Assembly: GCF_003852525.1 (NCBI RefSeq) | Contig: NZ_QAJL01000002.1 | Span: forward strand, 196,436-252,937 | From: Pedobacter sp. KBW06 | Lineage (GTDB): Bacteria > Bacteroidota > Bacteroidia > Sphingobacteriales > Sphingobacteriaceae | Reading direction: 5' to 3' | Length of the DNA: 56,502 nucleotides | Part shown: positions 46,401-56,502 of the stretch, in pieces | How positions within the stretch are numbered: the first letter of the stretch is position 1 | How the letters are laid out: each line of letters begins with the position of its first letter | Translations under genes and position numbers: made by a program | Notes under the pieces: generated by a model | Database searches by the model: none | Told to the model about the DNA's origin: nothing | The model's input: only the letters and a program-made list of their open reading frames with translations

Positions 46401-47732
46401 GTGCAACGTAGGCGCACGATTCAGTAATACCGGGTGTCCTTTTAAAACATTTTCCAGAATATCCCAAACTAATGGATCTTTTCTGTCTACAATTTTCTTT
46501 GCAGATTTTACTGTTTTAACGATACCCCTTTCAATCATCTTGCGAATGATAAACGGTTTGAATAGCTCAGCAGCCATATCTTTCGGTAAACCGCATTCAT
46601 GTAACTTAAGGTTTGGACCTACAACAATTACCGAACGGGCAGAATAATCCACACGTTTACCTAATAAATTCTGACGGAAACGACCTTGTTTACCTTTCAG
46701 GATGTCTGAAAGAGATTTCAAAGCACGGTTACCTTCAGTTTTAACCGCATTTACTTTACGTGAGTTATCGAACAACGAATCTACCGCTTCCTGTAACATA
46801 CGTTTTTCGTTACGTAAAATTACTTCCGGCGCTTTGATCTCGATCAAACGTTTCAAACGGTTGTTACGGATAATCACACGACGATACAAATCGTTTAGAT
46901 CTGAAGTCGCAAAACGACCACCTTCCAATGGAACCAACGGACGCAATTCCGGTGGAATAACCGGAACAATCTTGATGATCATCCACTCTGGGTTATTCTC
47001 AATACGGGTTCTTGCACCACGGAAAGCTTCCACTACCTGTAAACGTTTCAAAGCTTCGTTTTTACGTTGCTGAGAAGTTTCGTTTGCAGCCTGGTGACGC
47101 AGGTTATATGATAAAGTATCTAAATCAATACGTTTCAATAAATCTTCTAATGCTTCAGCACCCATTTTGGCGATGAATTTATTAGGATCTTTATCGTCTA
47201 AATATTGGTTTTCTTTAGGCAACTTATCAAGAATATCAAGATATTCCTCTTCAGTTAAGAAATCCATATACTGAATACCTTCTTCTGCCATGAAACCAGG
47301 CTGAATTACTACATAACGCTCGTAGTAAATGATCAGGTCTAATCTCTTTGTAGGCAATCCTAACAGGTATCCAATTTTATTTGGCAGGGAGCGGAAATAC
47401 CAGATATGCGCAACAGGAACCACCAAATTGATGTGTCCCATACGCTCTCTACGTACTTTCTTTTCCGTTACCTCAACACCACAACGGTCACAAACAATAC
47501 CCTTATAACGGATACGTTTATATTTACCGCAATGACATTCGTAATCCTTTACCGGACCAAAAATACGCTCGCAAAACAAACCATCACGCTCAGGTTTGTA
47601 AGTACGGTAATTGATAGTCTCAGGTTTTAACACCTCACCACTAGAGCGCTCTAAAATAGCCTCCGGCGATGCCAAACTAATGGTGATCGAGGTGAAATTG
47701 CTTTTTAATTTATTATCCTTTTTGTAAGACAT
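43446..47732 (-). CDS. rpoC: RNA polymerase beta' subunit
   Basis: The largest RNA polymerase subunit, 1428 residues, standard for Bacteroidota. The N-terminal zinc ribbon uses [13 protein letters not shown] and CDRCG near residues 66-84. The catalytic metal motif NADFDGDQM lies near 472, and the second zinc site CEN...CALCYG lies near 895. The bridge-helix and trigger-loop region includes [20 protein letters not shown] near 915. It is the last gene of the operon. A terminator-shaped hairpin lies in the 91-bp spacer from rpoB. Confidence 0.98.
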   Translation of the reverse strand: MSYKKDNKLKSNFTSITISLASPEAILERSSGEVLKPETINYRTYKPERDGLFCERIFGPVKDYECHCGKYKRIRYKGIVCDRCGVEVTEKKVRRERMGHINLVVPVAHIWYFRSLPNKIGYLLGLPTKRLDLIIYYERYVVIQPGFMAEEGIQYMDFLTEEEYLDILDKLPKENQYLDDKDPNKFIAKMGAEALEDLLKRIDLDTLSYNLRHQAANETSQQRKNEALKRLQVVEAFRGARTRIENNPEWMIIKIVPVIPPELRPLVPLEGGRFATSDLNDLYRRVIIRNNRLKRLIEIKAPEVILRNEKRMLQEAVDSLFDNSRKVNAVKTEGNRALKSLSDILKGKQGRFRQNLLGKRVDYSARSVIVVGPNLKLHECGLPKDMAAELFKPFIIRKMIERGIVKTVKSAKKIVDRKDPLVWDILENVLKGHPVLLNRAPTLHRLGIQSFQPKLVEGKAIQLHPLVCTAFNADFDGDQMAVHLPLGHAAILEAQVLMLAAHNILNPANGTPITVPSQDMVLGLYYITKGRRTDAQRVVKGQDFSFYSPEEVIIAYNEKEIDLHAFIKVKVNVKLEDGTIVNKLLETTVGRVLFNQMVPVEVGYINELLTKKSLRDIIGTVVKITGMARAARFLDDIKELGFQMAFRGGLSFNLQDVNIPVEKQALLEQASAEVDEVRNNYNMGFITNNERYNQIIDIWTRINNRLTSFVMTQLSSDNQGFNSVYMMLDSGARGSKEQIRQLCGMRGLMAKPQKSGSGGEIIENPILSNFKEGLSVLEYFISTHGARKGLADTALKTADAGYLTRRLHDVAQDMIVNAEDCGTLRGMYTTALKDNEDIVEPLYDRLLGRISLHDVFNPLDGALLVAAGQDIDEDIAKAIEESPLEGVEIRSVLTCENKRGVCALCYGRNLATGKRVQKGEAVGVIAAQSIGEPGTQLTLRTFHVGGTASNIAAESQINAKFDGIIEFENVRTVENDTEEGVKQIVLGRSGEFKIVEPGTNKVIMTNNIPYGAFLYVEDGAKITKGDRICSWDPYNAVIISEFAGKIEFDAIVEGVTFREESDEQTGHREKVIIDTRDKTKNPSVRVVDKKGELIRGYNIPVGAHIAIDEGDAVKTGQILVKIPRATGKTRDITGGLPRVTELFEARNPSNPAVVTEIDGVVTLGGVKRGNREMTIESKDGEVKKYLVPLSKHILVQDNDFVKAGMPLSDGSISPADILAIKGPAAVQEYLVNGIQEVYRLQGVKINDKHFEVIVHQMMQKVHIEDPGDTTFLENNSADRWDFMIENDEIYDKKVVVDAGDSNAVKPGQILSLRKLRDENSQLKRKDLKQIEVRDARPATASSMLQGITRASLGTKSFISAASFQETTKVLNEAAIAGKRDNMLGLKENVIVGHLIPSGTGVRGYERIIVGSQEEYDKLLASKQEEVDA

Positions 47733-47766
47733 AGCTCTTTTGTTTGAAAGTTGAAAAATTTAAAAA

Positions 47767-47807
47767 GCCGGGATGCTTTTCAGGCGAGGCCTTAGCGGCA
47801 TCCCGGC
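47767..47807 (-). promoter_or_regulatory. terminator-shaped hairpin between rpoB and rpoC
   Basis: A perfect 10-bp G-C-rich stem (47767-47776 with 47798-47807) with an inner 3-bp stem (GGC 47783-47785, GCC 47789-47791) is followed on the minus strand by TTTTTA. It sits inside an operon, so it may attenuate rpoC or protect processed ends. Confidence 0.75.
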
Positions 47808-47823
47808 AAAATAACTTTCAACA

Positions 47824-50800
47824 TTAGTCTAACGTAATATCTAGACCTAATCCACGTAACTCATGTACCAATACGTTAAACGATTCTGGTACACCCGGCG
47901 TAGGAAGGTTTTCGCCTTTTACAATCGCCTCATAAGTTTTGGCTCTACCGATCACATCATCTGACTTAACAGTTAAGATCTCCTGTAGGATATTAGCAGC
48001 ACCGAATGCCTCTAATGCCCAAACCTCCATCTCACCAAAACGCTGACCCCCGAATTGAGCTTTACCACCCAATGGTTGTTGTGTAATCAATGAGTATGGT
48101 CCGATTGAACGGGCGTGCATTTTATCATCAACCATGTGCCCTAGTTTCAACATGTAGATAATACCTACAGTTGTTGGCTGGTCAAATTTCTCACCCGTTA
48201 AACCATTATGTAAGTAAGTTCTACCAGAAGCTGGTACACCGGCTTTAGCAATCCACTCTTCTACCTCGTCATGTTTAGCACCATCAAAGATCGGAGTTGC
48301 GAATTTCACACCCAGTTCTTTACCGGCCCATGCCAATACAGTTTCGTAGATCTGACCCAAGTTCATACGTGAAGGTACACCCAGTGGGTTCAACACGATA
48401 TCAACAGGTGTTCCATCTTCTAAGAACGGCATATCTTCATCACGAACGATACGGGCTACAATACCCTTATTACCGTGACGACCAGCCATCTTATCACCTA
48501 CTTTTAATTTACGTTTTTTAGCTACATAAACCTTTGCCATCTGTACAATACCTGAAGGCAATTCATCACCAACACTGATGGCAAATTTATCACGTTTGTA
48601 CGCACCCAATTCTTCGTTCACACGAATACCATAGTTGTGCAACAGCAATTTAATCTGGTCATTTTTATCATCATCAGTAGTCCATTTGTATGGATTGATG
48701 TGTGCATATTCCAGATCAGCTAAACTTTTCTGAGTGAACTTAGCTCCTTTAGGGAATAAAAGCTCCTTGTAAACGTTGAATACACCCTGAGATGTTTTAC
48801 CATTCACAATCTGGAACAATTTATCTACCAGTTCATTTTTCAGATTCGTTGTAGCAAGGTCATATCTCTTGTCTAATTTCTCTATCGCTGCTTTTTCTTC
48901 AGCTTTAGTAGTTTTCTTAGCTCTTGAGAATAACTTGGTATCAATTACCACACCTTTGATAGATGGAGGTGTTTTCAATGATGCATCTTTCACATCACCT
49001 GCTTTATCTCCAAAGATCGCACGTAGTAATTTCTCTTCCGGCGAAGGATCAGATTCTCCTTTAGGAGTGATCTTACCAATAAGGATGTCTCCTTCTTTAA
49101 CTTCAGCACCTACACGGATGATACCGTTTTCATCTAAATCTTTAGTCGCTTCTTCAGAAACGTTAGGGATATCCGGTGTTAATTCCTCTTCTCCACGTTT
49201 TGTATCACGTACTTCCAATTCAAACTCTTCAATGTGCAATGAAGTAAAGATATCTTCACGAACAATACGCTCGTTGATTACGATCGCATCCTCAAAGTTG
49301 TACCCTTGCCAAGGCATGAAAGCAACTTTTAAGTTTCTTCCTAATGCCAGCTCACCATTTTCAGTTGCATAACCTTCACATAGTACTTGTCCTTTAACTA
49401 CTTTCTGACCTCTCTTAACGATTGGTTTTAAGTTGATACAAGTGTTCTGGTTGGTTTTCTTGAATTTGATTAATTTATAAGTTTTGCTATCACCTTCGAA
49501 TGAAACCAAACGATCTGAATCGTTACGTACATATTTAATGGTGATCTCATTTGCATCTACATATTCTACTACACCGTCACCTTCAGCATTGATCAGTGTT
49601 CTTGAATCGCGGGCTACGCGACCTTCCAAACCTGTACCAACGATTGGTGCCTCAGGACGTAACAATGGTACGGCCTGACGTTGCATGTTGGATCCCATCA
49701 GGGCCCTGTTCGCATCATCATGCTCAAGGAAAGGAATCAACGACGCAGCGATTGAAGTAATCTGATTAGGTGCCACGTCCATTAAGTCTAATTTCTCAGG
49801 CTCAATAACCGGGAAGTCACCCTCGTAACGTGCTTTAACACGTGTAGTGGTGAAATTACCTTGATCATCATAAGCAGCATTCGCTTGTGCAATAGTTTTA
49901 CCATCTTCATCTTCTGCAGACAGGTAAATCACTTCCTCCTCTACCTGAACGATACCGTCTTTAACTTTTTTGTAAGGGGTTTCAATGAAACCTAAGTTAT
50001 TGATCTTCGCGTGAACGCAAAGAGACGAGATCAAACCAATGTTTGGTCCCTCAGGAGTTTCAATCGTACAAAGACGACCGTAGTGAGTGTAGTGAACGTC
50101 ACGCACCTCGAAACCGGCACGTTCACGTGAAAGACCACCTGGGCCTAAGGCTGAAAGACGACGCTTGTGCGTAATCTCTGCCAGAGGGTTCGTCTGGTCC
50201 ATGAACTGCGATAACTGGTTTGTTCCAAAGAAGGAATTAATAACCGACGATAAAGTACGGGCATTAATTAAATCTGTTGGCGTAAACACCTCGTTATCAC
50301 GAATGTTCATACGCTCACGAATGGTACGGGCCATACGTGCTAAACCAACACCAAATTGAGCGTACAATTGCTCACCTACTGTACGAACACGACGATTCGA
50401 CAAGTGATCAATATCATCCACTTCTTCTTTAGAGTTGATCAGTTTGATCAAATATTTAACAATCGCAATAATATCTGCTTTTGTCAATACTTTTACGTGA
50501 TCAGGAGTATCCATTTTCAACTTACGGTTGATGCGGTATCTACCCACATCTCCTAAGTCATAACGTTTATCCGAGAAGAACAAACGCTCAATGATACCTC
50601 TTGCAGTTTCCTCATCAGGTGGTTCTGCGTTACGCAAAGCACGATAGATGTTTTCAACAGCCTCTTTTTCAGAGTTTGAAGTATCTTTTTGTAAAGTATT
50701 ATAGATAATGGTATAATCAGCCTGACTGGCACCATCATCTTTAGATAAGATGATCGTTTTAACGCCTGCGTCAATGATCATATCAATATGGTCATCTTCT

Positions 50801-51627
50801 AAAACAGTATCCCTGTCTAAGATCACTTCGTTACGATCTATGGAAACTACCTCACCGGTATCTTCATCCACAAAATCTTCAACCCATTTTCTTAATACCC
50901 TTGCAGCAAGTTTACGTCCGATGAATTTCTTTAAACCTGATTTGCTAACTTTTACTTCATCAGCAAGATCAAACAATTCAAGGATGTCTTTATCAGAATC
51001 ATAACCGATCGCACGCAATAAAGTGGTTACCGGGAATTTTTTCTTACGGTCGATGTACGCATACATGACGTTATTCACGTCAGTAGCAAACTCGATCCAT
51101 GAACCTTTGAAAGGAATCACACGGGCAGAATAAAGCTTAGTTCCATTTGTGTGACGGCTTTGGCCGAAGAACACACCTGGCGACCTGTGTAATTGAGAAA
51201 CAATTACGCGCTCTGCACCGTTGATCACGAAGGTACCTTTAGGCGTCATATATGGTATGGTTCCCAGGTACACATCTTGAATGATGGTTTCAAAATCTTC
51301 GTGTTCTGCATCATTACAAGAAAGTTTCAGCTTCGCTTTTAATGGAACACTATACGTTAACCCACGGTCAATACACTCAGGTATATCATAACGAGGTGGA
51401 TCAATAAAATAATCTAGGAATTCAAGAACAAAGATGTTTCTTGAATCTGTGATTGGGAAGTTTTCAGCAAACACCTTAAATAGACCCTCTGTGTGACGGT
51501 TATCTGAAGTGGTTTCGATCTGAAAAAATTCTCTGAATGATTGCAACTGTACATCTAGAAAATCCGGGTAATCTATGATGTGCTTACTACGTGCAAAATT
51601 TACTCTTTGGTCGACTTTATTTGCCAA
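47824..51627 (-). CDS. rpoB: RNA polymerase beta subunit
   Basis: The second largest RNA polymerase subunit, 1267 residues. The rifampicin-site segment reads [20 protein letters not shown] with the usual unmutated residues, so nothing suggests target resistance. The C-terminal [12 protein letters not shown] and the [15 protein letters not shown] region bind the nascent nucleotide path. It is preceded by rplL with a strong hairpin in between and followed by rpoC. Confidence 0.98.
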   Translation of the reverse strand: MANKVDQRVNFARSKHIIDYPDFLDVQLQSFREFFQIETTSDNRHTEGLFKVFAENFPITDSRNIFVLEFLDYFIDPPRYDIPECIDRGLTYSVPLKAKLKLSCNDAEHEDFETIIQDVYLGTIPYMTPKGTFVINGAERVIVSQLHRSPGVFFGQSRHTNGTKLYSARVIPFKGSWIEFATDVNNVMYAYIDRKKKFPVTTLLRAIGYDSDKDILELFDLADEVKVSKSGLKKFIGRKLAARVLRKWVEDFVDEDTGEVVSIDRNEVILDRDTVLEDDHIDMIIDAGVKTIILSKDDGASQADYTIIYNTLQKDTSNSEKEAVENIYRALRNAEPPDEETARGIIERLFFSDKRYDLGDVGRYRINRKLKMDTPDHVKVLTKADIIAIVKYLIKLINSKEEVDDIDHLSNRRVRTVGEQLYAQFGVGLARMARTIRERMNIRDNEVFTPTDLINARTLSSVINSFFGTNQLSQFMDQTNPLAEITHKRRLSALGPGGLSRERAGFEVRDVHYTHYGRLCTIETPEGPNIGLISSLCVHAKINNLGFIETPYKKVKDGIVQVEEEVIYLSAEDEDGKTIAQANAAYDDQGNFTTTRVKARYEGDFPVIEPEKLDLMDVAPNQITSIAASLIPFLEHDDANRALMGSNMQRQAVPLLRPEAPIVGTGLEGRVARDSRTLINAEGDGVVEYVDANEITIKYVRNDSDRLVSFEGDSKTYKLIKFKKTNQNTCINLKPIVKRGQKVVKGQVLCEGYATENGELALGRNLKVAFMPWQGYNFEDAIVINERIVREDIFTSLHIEEFELEVRDTKRGEEELTPDIPNVSEEATKDLDENGIIRVGAEVKEGDILIGKITPKGESDPSPEEKLLRAIFGDKAGDVKDASLKTPPSIKGVVIDTKLFSRAKKTTKAEEKAAIEKLDKRYDLATTNLKNELVDKLFQIVNGKTSQGVFNVYKELLFPKGAKFTQKSLADLEYAHINPYKWTTDDDKNDQIKLLLHNYGIRVNEELGAYKRDKFAISVGDELPSGIVQMAKVYVAKKRKLKVGDKMAGRHGNKGIVARIVRDEDMPFLEDGTPVDIVLNPLGVPSRMNLGQIYETVLAWAGKELGVKFATPIFDGAKHDEVEEWIAKAGVPASGRTYLHNGLTGEKFDQPTTVGIIYMLKLGHMVDDKMHARSIGPYSLITQQPLGGKAQFGGQRFGEMEVWALEAFGAANILQEILTVKSDDVIGRAKTYEAIVKGENLPTPGVPESFNVLVHELRGLGLDITLD

Positions 51628-51724
51628 TGGACTAAAGTTAATTTAGTTTAAGAATAAACTATTTGTTTGGTTTGCCGTTAAACGTATTCACCAACCAAAC
51701 AAGATGAAATGTTTATAAACAGGT

Positions 51725-51754
51725 ATAGACTCCGACTATACAGTCGGAGTCTAT
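51725..51754 (-). promoter_or_regulatory. 13-bp stem-loop between rplL and rpoB
   Basis: A 13-bp perfect stem (51725-51737 with 51742-51754) closes a 4-nt loop ATAC. No T tract follows on the minus strand. In Escherichia coli an attenuator and an RNase III site lie at the same place, so processing or partial attenuation is likely here, by analogy. Confidence 0.7.
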
Positions 51755-51781
51755 GGTTAAAGTTATATTAAAATTAAGTTA

Positions 51782-52156
51782 TTACTTAATTTCAACTACA
51801 GCTCCAGCTTCTTCTAATTGAGTTTTCAAAGCAGTAGCTTCGTCTTTAGAAACACCAGCTTTTAATTCTTTTGGTGCACCGTCAACTAGATCTTTAGCTT
51901 CTTTCAAACCTAAACCAGTTAAGTCTTTTACCAGTTTTACAACTGCTAATTTAGAACCACCAGCTTCTTTCAATATTACATCAAAAGTAGTTTTTTCTTC
52001 AGCTGCAGGAGCAGCATCACCAGCAGGACCTGCAATCGCAACTGCAGCAGCAGCTGGTTCGATACCATACTCGTCTTTTAAGATTTGAGCTAATTCGTTA
52101 ACTTCTTTAACTGTTAAGTTTACCAATTGCTCAGCAAACGCTTTTAAATCTGCCAT
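51782..52156 (-). CDS. rplL: 50S ribosomal protein L7/L12
   Basis: The stalk protein that recruits translation factors, 124 residues. The N-terminal dimerisation helices (residues 1-32) are followed by an alanine-rich hinge (about 35-52) and the factor-binding domain (about 58-124) with [20 protein letters not shown]. The gene follows rplJ by 63 bp and precedes rpoB. Confidence 0.98.
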   Translation of the reverse strand: MADLKAFAEQLVNLTVKEVNELAQILKDEYGIEPAAAAVAIAGPAGDAAPAAEEKTTFDVILKEAGGSKLAVVKLVKDLTGLGLKEAKDLVDGAPKELKAGVSKDEATALKTQLEEAGAVVEIK

Positions 52157-52219
52157 TTTTATAGATTTTAAAAATTTACGTAAAATAATTTATTATAATA
52201 TGAACTTATAAGGTGTTCC

Positions 52220-52741
52220 TTAACCTTCTCTTTCTTGAAGAGTTTTAACAATTCCTGCAATTGTGTTACCGCCTGACTTTAAAGCCGAAATAACATTTTT
52301 CGCTGGTGATTGTAATAGACCAATGATGTCTCCGATAAGCTCTTCTCTTGATTTCAAGCTTACTAAAGTATCTAATTGGTTATCGCCTACAAATACTGTT
52401 GAATCGATATATGCTGCTTTAAGTACTGGTTTATCAGATCCTTTTCTCAAGGCTTTGATCAGCTTAGCTGGACCGTTACCTACTGTTGAGAATAATAATG
52501 CTGACTGACCTTTAAGCGCAACAAAGATCTCTGATGCATCGCCATCTAATCCTTCAATCGCTTTTCTGATTAAAGTGTTTTTAGCAACCTGCATTTCGAT
52601 CCCGCTTTCGAAACATTTACGACGGATACCGTTAATTTTCTCAACAGATAGACTTGATGTATCGGCAATATAAAAATTACCGAATTCCTGCATCTTCACT
52701 TGAAGAGCCGAAACGACTTCGTGTTTTTCTTCTCTGTTCAT
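52220..52741 (-). CDS. rplJ: 50S ribosomal protein L10
   Basis: The stalk base protein that anchors L7/L12 dimers, 173 residues. It binds 23S rRNA through its N-terminal domain (NGIRRKCFESGIEMQVAKNT near residue 40) and carries a C-terminal helix for L7/L12 (SALKSGGNTIAGIVKTLQE). In many bacteria the L10-L7/L12 complex represses this part of the operon through the rplJ leader. The spacer upstream here is only 2 bp, so any leader site would overlap rplA. Confidence 0.97.
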   Translation of the reverse strand: MNREEKHEVVSALQVKMQEFGNFYIADTSSLSVEKINGIRRKCFESGIEMQVAKNTLIRKAIEGLDGDASEIFVALKGQSALLFSTVGNGPAKLIKALRKGSDKPVLKAAYIDSTVFVGDNQLDTLVSLKSREELIGDIIGLLQSPAKNVISALKSGGNTIAGIVKTLQEREG

Positions 52742-52743
52742 AA

Positions 52744-53442
52744 TTAGATCCCCGCTACTGATTTAGTTTCGATTGCAATTCCAGGACTCATAGTTGAAGA
52801 AACATGAATGCTCTTAAAATAAGTTCCTTTTGCAGCAGATGGTTTTAGCTTAGAAATTACTTGAAGAACTTCTAATGCATTTTCATATATTTTTTCTGCT
52901 GGGAATGATACTTTTCCTACTGAAGCGTGAATGATACCACTTTTGTCAACTTTAAAATCAATCTTACCGCCTTTTACATCAGTAACTGCTTTACCAACTT
53001 CGTTAGTAACAGTTCCTGACTTAGGGTTTGGCATAAGGTTACGTGGACCTAAAACGCGGCCCAGTTTACCTACTTTTGCCATACAAGCAGGAGTAGTGAT
53101 AATAATGTCAACATCAGTCCATCCACCTTCAATCTTGGCTACATATTCGTCTAAACCTACAAAATCTGCACCTGCCGCTTTAGCCTCTTCTTCCTTATCA
53201 GGAGTACAAAGAACTAATACACGTACAGTTTTACCTGTACCGTGTGGTAAAGTAGCAATACCACGTACCATTTGATTGGCCTTACGTGGATCTACACCTA
53301 AAGCTACATCGATATCTACCGATGCATCAAATTTAGTTGTAGTAATCTCTTTTACCAAAGCAGCCGCATCCTGTAAAGAATACGTTTTACCAGATTCTAG
53401 TTTAGCATGTGCCTTTTTTTGATTTTTTGTTAATTTAGCCAC
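52744..53442 (-). CDS. rplA: 50S ribosomal protein L1
   Basis: The L1 stalk protein and translational repressor of its own operon, 232 residues from the chosen GTG. The GTG at 53442 is preferred because it gives the standard N-terminus [15 protein letters not shown] and the standard length. The ATG at 53478 would add 12 residues and overlap the rplK 3' end. The core motifs are [13 protein letters not shown] near residue 50 and [15 protein letters not shown] near 132. It follows rplK by 23 bp. Confidence 0.93.
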   Translation of the reverse strand: MAKLTKNQKKAHAKLESGKTYSLQDAAALVKEITTTKFDASVDIDVALGVDPRKANQMVRGIATLPHGTGKTVRVLVLCTPDKEEEAKAAGADFVGLDEYVAKIEGGWTDVDIIITTPACMAKVGKLGRVLGPRNLMPNPKSGTVTNEVGKAVTDVKGGKIDFKVDKSGIIHASVGKVSFPAEKIYENALEVLQVISKLKPSAAKGTYFKSIHVSSTMSPGIAIETKSVAGI

Positions 53443-53465
53443 TGTTGTAAACTGTTTTTTGTTAA

Positions 53466-53909
53466 TTAATTTGTCCAAGGTGCATCACCGCTAACGGTGA
53501 TTCCCATACTGCGTGCTGTACCTGCAACCATACTCATTGCAGATTCGATAGTGAAAGCATTTAAATCAGTCATTTTATCTTCAGCAATTGACTTAACCTG
53601 ATCCCAAGTCACCGAACCAACTTTCTTACGGTTGGGCTCAGCAGAACCACTCGTTAATTTAGTAGCATCCTTTAACTGGATAGCAACCGGAGGGGTTTTG
53701 ATGATGAATTCGAAAGACTTGTCAGCATAAACAGTAATTACAACTGGTAATACTTTACCGGGCTTATCTTGGGTACGAGCATTGAATTGTTTGCAAAACT
53801 CCATGATGTTCACCCCTTTAGCACCTAACGCAGGTCCTACCGGTGGCGATGGATTTGCAGCTCCACCCTTGATCTGTAACTTAACAAGTGCACTGACTTC
53901 TTTTGCCAT
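53466..53909 (-). CDS. rplK: 50S ribosomal protein L11
   Basis: A GTPase-centre ribosomal protein, 147 residues. The proline-rich N-terminal domain begins with [19 protein letters not shown], and the C-terminal rRNA-binding domain ends with [13 protein letters not shown]. The prolines near residues 21-24 lie where thiostrepton binds. It follows nusG by 79 bp in the usual order. Confidence 0.98.
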   Translation of the reverse strand: MAKEVSALVKLQIKGGAANPSPPVGPALGAKGVNIMEFCKQFNARTQDKPGKVLPVVITVYADKSFEFIIKTPPVAIQLKDATKLTSGSAEPNRKKVGSVTWDQVKSIAEDKMTDLNAFTIESAMSMVAGTARSMGITVSGDAPWTN

Positions 53910-53988
53910 TTTCTGTTTTGTTAATTTTAATACTCAATGTTATAATGTTGGAAGCAAGTAACATTTAAGATCTTATATGAATTGAATT

Positions 53989-54531
53989 CTATTCTTTTTC
54001 TACTTGCATATAGTTAAGCTCCAATGGAGTTTTTCTTCCGAAAATCTTAACCATAACTTTTAGTTTTTTCTTCTCTTCGTTCACCTCTTCGATCACACCG
54101 GTGAAACCGTTAAATGGTCCATCCATTACTTTAATGTTCTCTCCGACATAGTAAGCTACGTTCATGGTTTCACCTTGCTGGCTCATCTCATCAACTTTAC
54201 CTAAAATACGGTTAACCTCTGCCTGACGCATAGGAACCGGGTTTCCACCTTTATCCCCTAAAAAACCAATCACACTATTAACGTTCTTAATAATGTGTTC
54301 AAGTTCTCCGTCCAAATTCGCTTCAATTAAAACATATCCGGGATAGAAGTTACGCTCTTTTGCAATTTTTTTTCCCTCTTTCATCTGGTAGTATTTCTCC
54401 ATTGGGATTAATACCTGAGGTACAAGATGAGAAAAACCTAAACGGCTAATTTCAGAATCGATATACTGTTTTACCTTCTTCTCTTTTCCGCTAACAGCCC
54501 TAACTACATACCATTTTAACTGATCGTCCAT
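53989..54531 (-). CDS. nusG: transcription termination/antitermination factor NusG
   Basis: A 180-residue transcription elongation factor. The N-terminal NGN domain (residues 1-115) starts WYVVRAVSGKEKKVKQYI and binds the polymerase clamp. The C-terminal KOW domain (about 125-180) starts with IKVMDGPFNGFTGVIEEV and contacts Rho or ribosomal protein S10. It begins 9 bp after the secE stop, as expected for the secE-nusG pair. Confidence 0.97.
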   Translation of the reverse strand: MDDQLKWYVVRAVSGKEKKVKQYIDSEISRLGFSHLVPQVLIPMEKYYQMKEGKKIAKERNFYPGYVLIEANLDGELEHIIKNVNSVIGFLGDKGGNPVPMRQAEVNRILGKVDEMSQQGETMNVAYYVGENIKVMDGPFNGFTGVIEEVNEEKKKLKVMVKIFGRKTPLELNYMQVEKE

Positions 54532-54540
54532 TTAGCTATA

Positions 54541-54738
54541 TTAATTAGAAAGTGATTTATAAAAAGTATCTAAAACAAAAGTAGATCCCTTATCCATTGC
54601 AAAAACAACTAATGCAATGATAAACGAAGCTACCAGAACCAGCACTGCAGAATTTTGCAATTCTCCCCATGTAGGCCAAGTAACCTTCTGGGTCATTTCT
54701 TCATACGATTCTTTAATAAATTGAACTACTTTAGCCAT
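54541..54738 (-). CDS. secE: preprotein translocase subunit SecE
   Basis: The small essential subunit of the SecYEG channel, 65 residues. The amphipathic N-terminal part with the conserved EEMTQKVTWPTWGEL is followed by one membrane span at about 31-52. The ATG at 54738 is used because the next in-frame start upstream (54762) lies inside the tRNA-Trp gene. Such a single-span form is usual outside the gammaproteobacteria. Confidence 0.95.
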   Translation of the reverse strand: MAKVVQFIKESYEEMTQKVTWPTWGELQNSAVLVLVASFIIALVVFAMDKGSTFVLDTFYKSLSN

Positions 54739-54751
54739 AATTAATTTTTTG

Positions 54752-54822
54752 CACGGGAACAAGGATTCGAACCCTGATCAAAGGTTTTGGAGACCTCTAT
54801 TCTACCGTTGAACTATTCCCGT
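54752..54822 (-). tRNA. tRNA-Trp (anticodon CCA)
   Basis: A 71-nt cloverleaf on the minus strand. The acceptor stem pairs ACGGGAA with TTCCCGT, the anticodon loop CTCCAAA holds CCA, and the T arm has GGTTCGAATCC. The 3' CCA is not encoded. It sits between tuf and secE, a position common in bacteria. Confidence 0.95.
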
Positions 54823-54867
54823 GTATAAGCTATTTCCTTTCCAGGATTTAGCAGCTTCTTTAGAAAC

Positions 54868-54902
54868 AAAGTACTCAGGCGGTTTAAAAGCCTAAGTACT
54901 TT
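54868..54902 (-). terminator. stem-loop after tuf
   Basis: The arms 54868-54880 and 54890-54902 pair over 13 positions with one C-A mismatch around a 9-nt loop. A T-rich tail follows on the minus strand. It lies 36 bp after the tuf stop and before tRNA-Trp. Confidence 0.8.
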
Positions 54903-54938
54903 GCTTTATTGTTGTTTCTTATCCCTAAGGATAAAATA

Positions 54939-56126
54939 CTATTTTAAAATTTCAGTTACCTGACCAGCACCTACTGTTCTACCACCCTCACGGATTGCGA
55001 AACGTAGACCTTTTTCCATTGCGATTGCGTTGATCAATTTAACTGTGATCGTAACGTTATCACCTGGCATAACCATTTCAGTTCCTTCAGCTAGTGAGAT
55101 CTCACCAGTAACGTCTGTGGTACGGAAATAGAATTGTGGACGGTATTTGTTAAAGAATGGAGTGTGACGTCCACCTTCTGCTTTTGATAATACATAGATC
55201 TCAGCTTTGAAATCTGTGTGAGGAGTTACTGAACCTGGTTTACAGATAACCATACCACGACGGATATCAGTTTTCTCAATACCACGTAACAATAGACCTA
55301 CGTTATCACCTGCTTCACCATAATCAAGGATCTTACGGAACATCTCAACACCTGTTACAGTTGATTTAAGATTTTCAGCACCCATACCCAGGATCTCAAC
55401 AGGATCTCCAGAGTTGATTACACCACGCTCAATACGACCAGTTGCTACAGTACCACGACCAGTGATCGAGAATACATCTTCAACAGGCATTAAGAATGGA
55501 AGATCAGTTAAACGTGGAGGAATTGGAATGTAGCTATCTACAGCATCCATAAGCTCCATGATTTTTCCAACCCATTTAGCATCACCGTTCAAGCCACCAA
55601 GAGCTGAACCTTGAATTACAGGGATATCATCACCAGGGAATTCATAGAAAGATAACAATTCACGAACTTCCATCTCTACTAATTCTAGTAATTCAGGATC
55701 GTCAACCATATCCACTTTATTCATGAATACTACCAATGAAGGAACACCAACCTGACGAGCCAATAGAATGTGCTCACGAGTTTGTGGCATCGGACCATCT
55801 GTAGCAGCTACAACGATGATAGCTCCATCCATTTGCGCAGCACCAGTAACCATGTTCTTCACATAATCCGCGTGACCTGGACAGTCAACGTGAGCATAGT
55901 GACGGTTAGCTGTTGAATACTCAACGTGTGCTGTATTGATAGTGATACCTCTTTCTTTTTCCTCTGGAGCAGAGTCAATAGAATCAAATGAACGCGCCTC
56001 AGATAAACCAGCATCAGATAACACTTTAGTGATAGCTGCTGTTAAGGTTGTTTTACCGTGGTCAACGTGACCGATTGTGCCGATGTTTAAGTGCGGCTTG
56101 CTGCGGTCAAACTTTTCTTTTGCCAT
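54939..56126 (-). CDS. tuf: translation elongation factor Tu
   Basis: The GTPase that delivers aminoacyl-tRNA to the ribosome, 395 residues. The GTP-binding motifs are GHVDHGKT at 18-25, DCPGH near 80 and NKVD near 135. Domain 2 carries the [13 protein letters not shown] motif, and the C-terminus ends with GAGQVTEIL as usual. It starts the protein-coding part of the cluster, downstream of two tRNA genes. Confidence 0.98.
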   Translation of the reverse strand: MAKEKFDRSKPHLNIGTIGHVDHGKTTLTAAITKVLSDAGLSEARSFDSIDSAPEEKERGITINTAHVEYSTANRHYAHVDCPGHADYVKNMVTGAAQMDGAIIVVAATDGPMPQTREHILLARQVGVPSLVVFMNKVDMVDDPELLELVEMEVRELLSFYEFPGDDIPVIQGSALGGLNGDAKWVGKIMELMDAVDSYIPIPPRLTDLPFLMPVEDVFSITGRGTVATGRIERGVINSGDPVEILGMGAENLKSTVTGVEMFRKILDYGEAGDNVGLLLRGIEKTDIRRGMVICKPGSVTPHTDFKAEIYVLSKAEGGRHTPFFNKYRPQFYFRTTDVTGEISLAEGTEMVMPGDNVTITVKLINAIAMEKGLRFAIREGGRTVGAGQVTEILK

Positions 56127-56248
56127 GTTTTTATACTTATTAGTAGTTTATAACTTTTTATTAATTAATTGTTTTGATACAAATTCAACACAAAAAACCT
56201 TGTTCAACTGCCATAATTACAGATTCAACAAAGCTTGTTTTTATCTTG

Positions 56249-56320
<72 letters not shown>

Positions 56321-56348
56321 TTTTTAATCTCAGCTTGTAATCTAAGTT

Positions 56349-56390
56349 AATTAAGTAGTTTAATTGGTATTCTAATTAAACTACTTAATT
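56349..56390. promoter_or_regulatory. 17-bp perfect inverted repeat between tRNA-Thr and tRNA-Gly
   Basis: AATTAAGTAGTTTAATT at 56349-56365 is exactly complementary to 56374-56390, with an 8-nt loop. In the tRNA precursor it would form a 17-bp A-U-rich hairpin between the two tRNAs. No T tract marks it as a terminator, so processing is the likelier role. Confidence 0.7.
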
Positions 56391-56420
56391 CTATGCCGAT
56401 TTCCCAGCTTTTCCAATTTG

Positions 56421-56493
56421 AGCGAAAGACGAGGTTCGAACTCGCGACCTATAGCTTGGAAGGCTATCGCTCTACCAACTGAGCTACTTTCGC
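56421..56493 (-). tRNA. tRNA-Gly (anticodon TCC)
   Basis: A 73-nt cloverleaf on the minus strand. The acceptor GCGAAAG pairs with CTTTCGC, the D arm is AGCTCAGTTGGTAGAGC, and the anticodon arm ATAGC-CTTCCAA-GCTAT gives TCC. The T arm has GAGTTCGAACCTC. No encoded CCA. It is the first element of the cluster visible in the window. Confidence 0.95.
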
Positions 56494-56502
56494 TTTTGTA
56501 TT

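Noticed and set aside
46192..46647. 151-codon plus-strand frame
   Set aside because: It is antisense to the catalytic centre of rpoC, where codon constraint keeps the opposite strand open by chance.
48869..49372. 167-codon plus-strand frame
   Set aside because: It is antisense to rpoB and has a serine- and threonine-rich composition typical of shadow frames.

Overview
The window is a chromosomal segment from a Bacteroidota bacterium, most likely a Pedobacter-like member of the Sphingobacteriaceae. The signs are a type IX secretion C-terminal sorting domain, a two-gene transketolase, a replicative DNA polymerase fused to its own proofreading exonuclease, TAnnTTTG-type -7 promoter boxes, weak Shine-Dalgarno sequences and an AT-rich composition. 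No phage, insertion sequence, CRISPR array or defence island was seen, so most of the window is core genome.

Layout. 1-7.7 kb: a probable truncated gene at the left edge, an M3 oligoendopeptidase, an APC-type amino acid permease, a 595-bp intergenic region with a long imperfect inverted repeat and a terminator without an obvious gene, a DUF1223 thioredoxin-fold protein with a small membrane protein, and a LytS/LytTR two-component pair. 7.7-16.2 kb: bamA, the potassium transporter kup, a mini-protein consisting mostly of a T9SS sorting domain, an FAH-family hydrolase, an M23 peptidase and the peroxiredoxin bcp. 16.2-25.5 kb: a hybrid histidine kinase, an FHS-type sugar transporter, split transketolase, an ECF sigma module with a three-repeat membrane protein and a small secreted partner, a class III aminotransferase, a DUF58 protein and thioredoxin.

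25.6-37.4 kb: dnaE with an N-terminal exonuclease, a lipocalin, malate dehydrogenase with a retropepsin-like protein, a secreted protein made of 19-residue tandem repeats, gyrB, an OmpH-like lipoprotein, a cytidine-deaminase-fold enzyme with an EcsC-family partner, and an S4 RNA-binding protein. 37.4-43.4 kb: a tight plus-strand run of dapD, a glycosyltransferase, tsaC, cca, a pRiA4b ORF-3-like protein and miaA, i.e. three tRNA-maturation genes in one probable operon.

43.4-56.5 kb: the translation/transcription super-cluster on the minus strand, in transcription order tRNA-Gly, tRNA-Thr, tuf, tRNA-Trp, secE, nusG, rplK, rplA, rplJ, rplL, rpoB, rpoC. Strong hairpins sit in several spacers of this cluster: a 17-bp stem between the tRNAs, a 13-bp stem between rplL and rpoB, and a terminator-shaped stem between rpoB and rpoC. 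These probably set processing or relative expression.

The items most worth a second look are the long inverted repeat with nested 15-bp palindromes at about 3.96-4.12 kb, the six-unit 10-bp repeat array upstream of bamA (with a shorter copy between kup and the sorting-domain gene), the 19-residue-repeat secreted protein, and the ECF sigma module.
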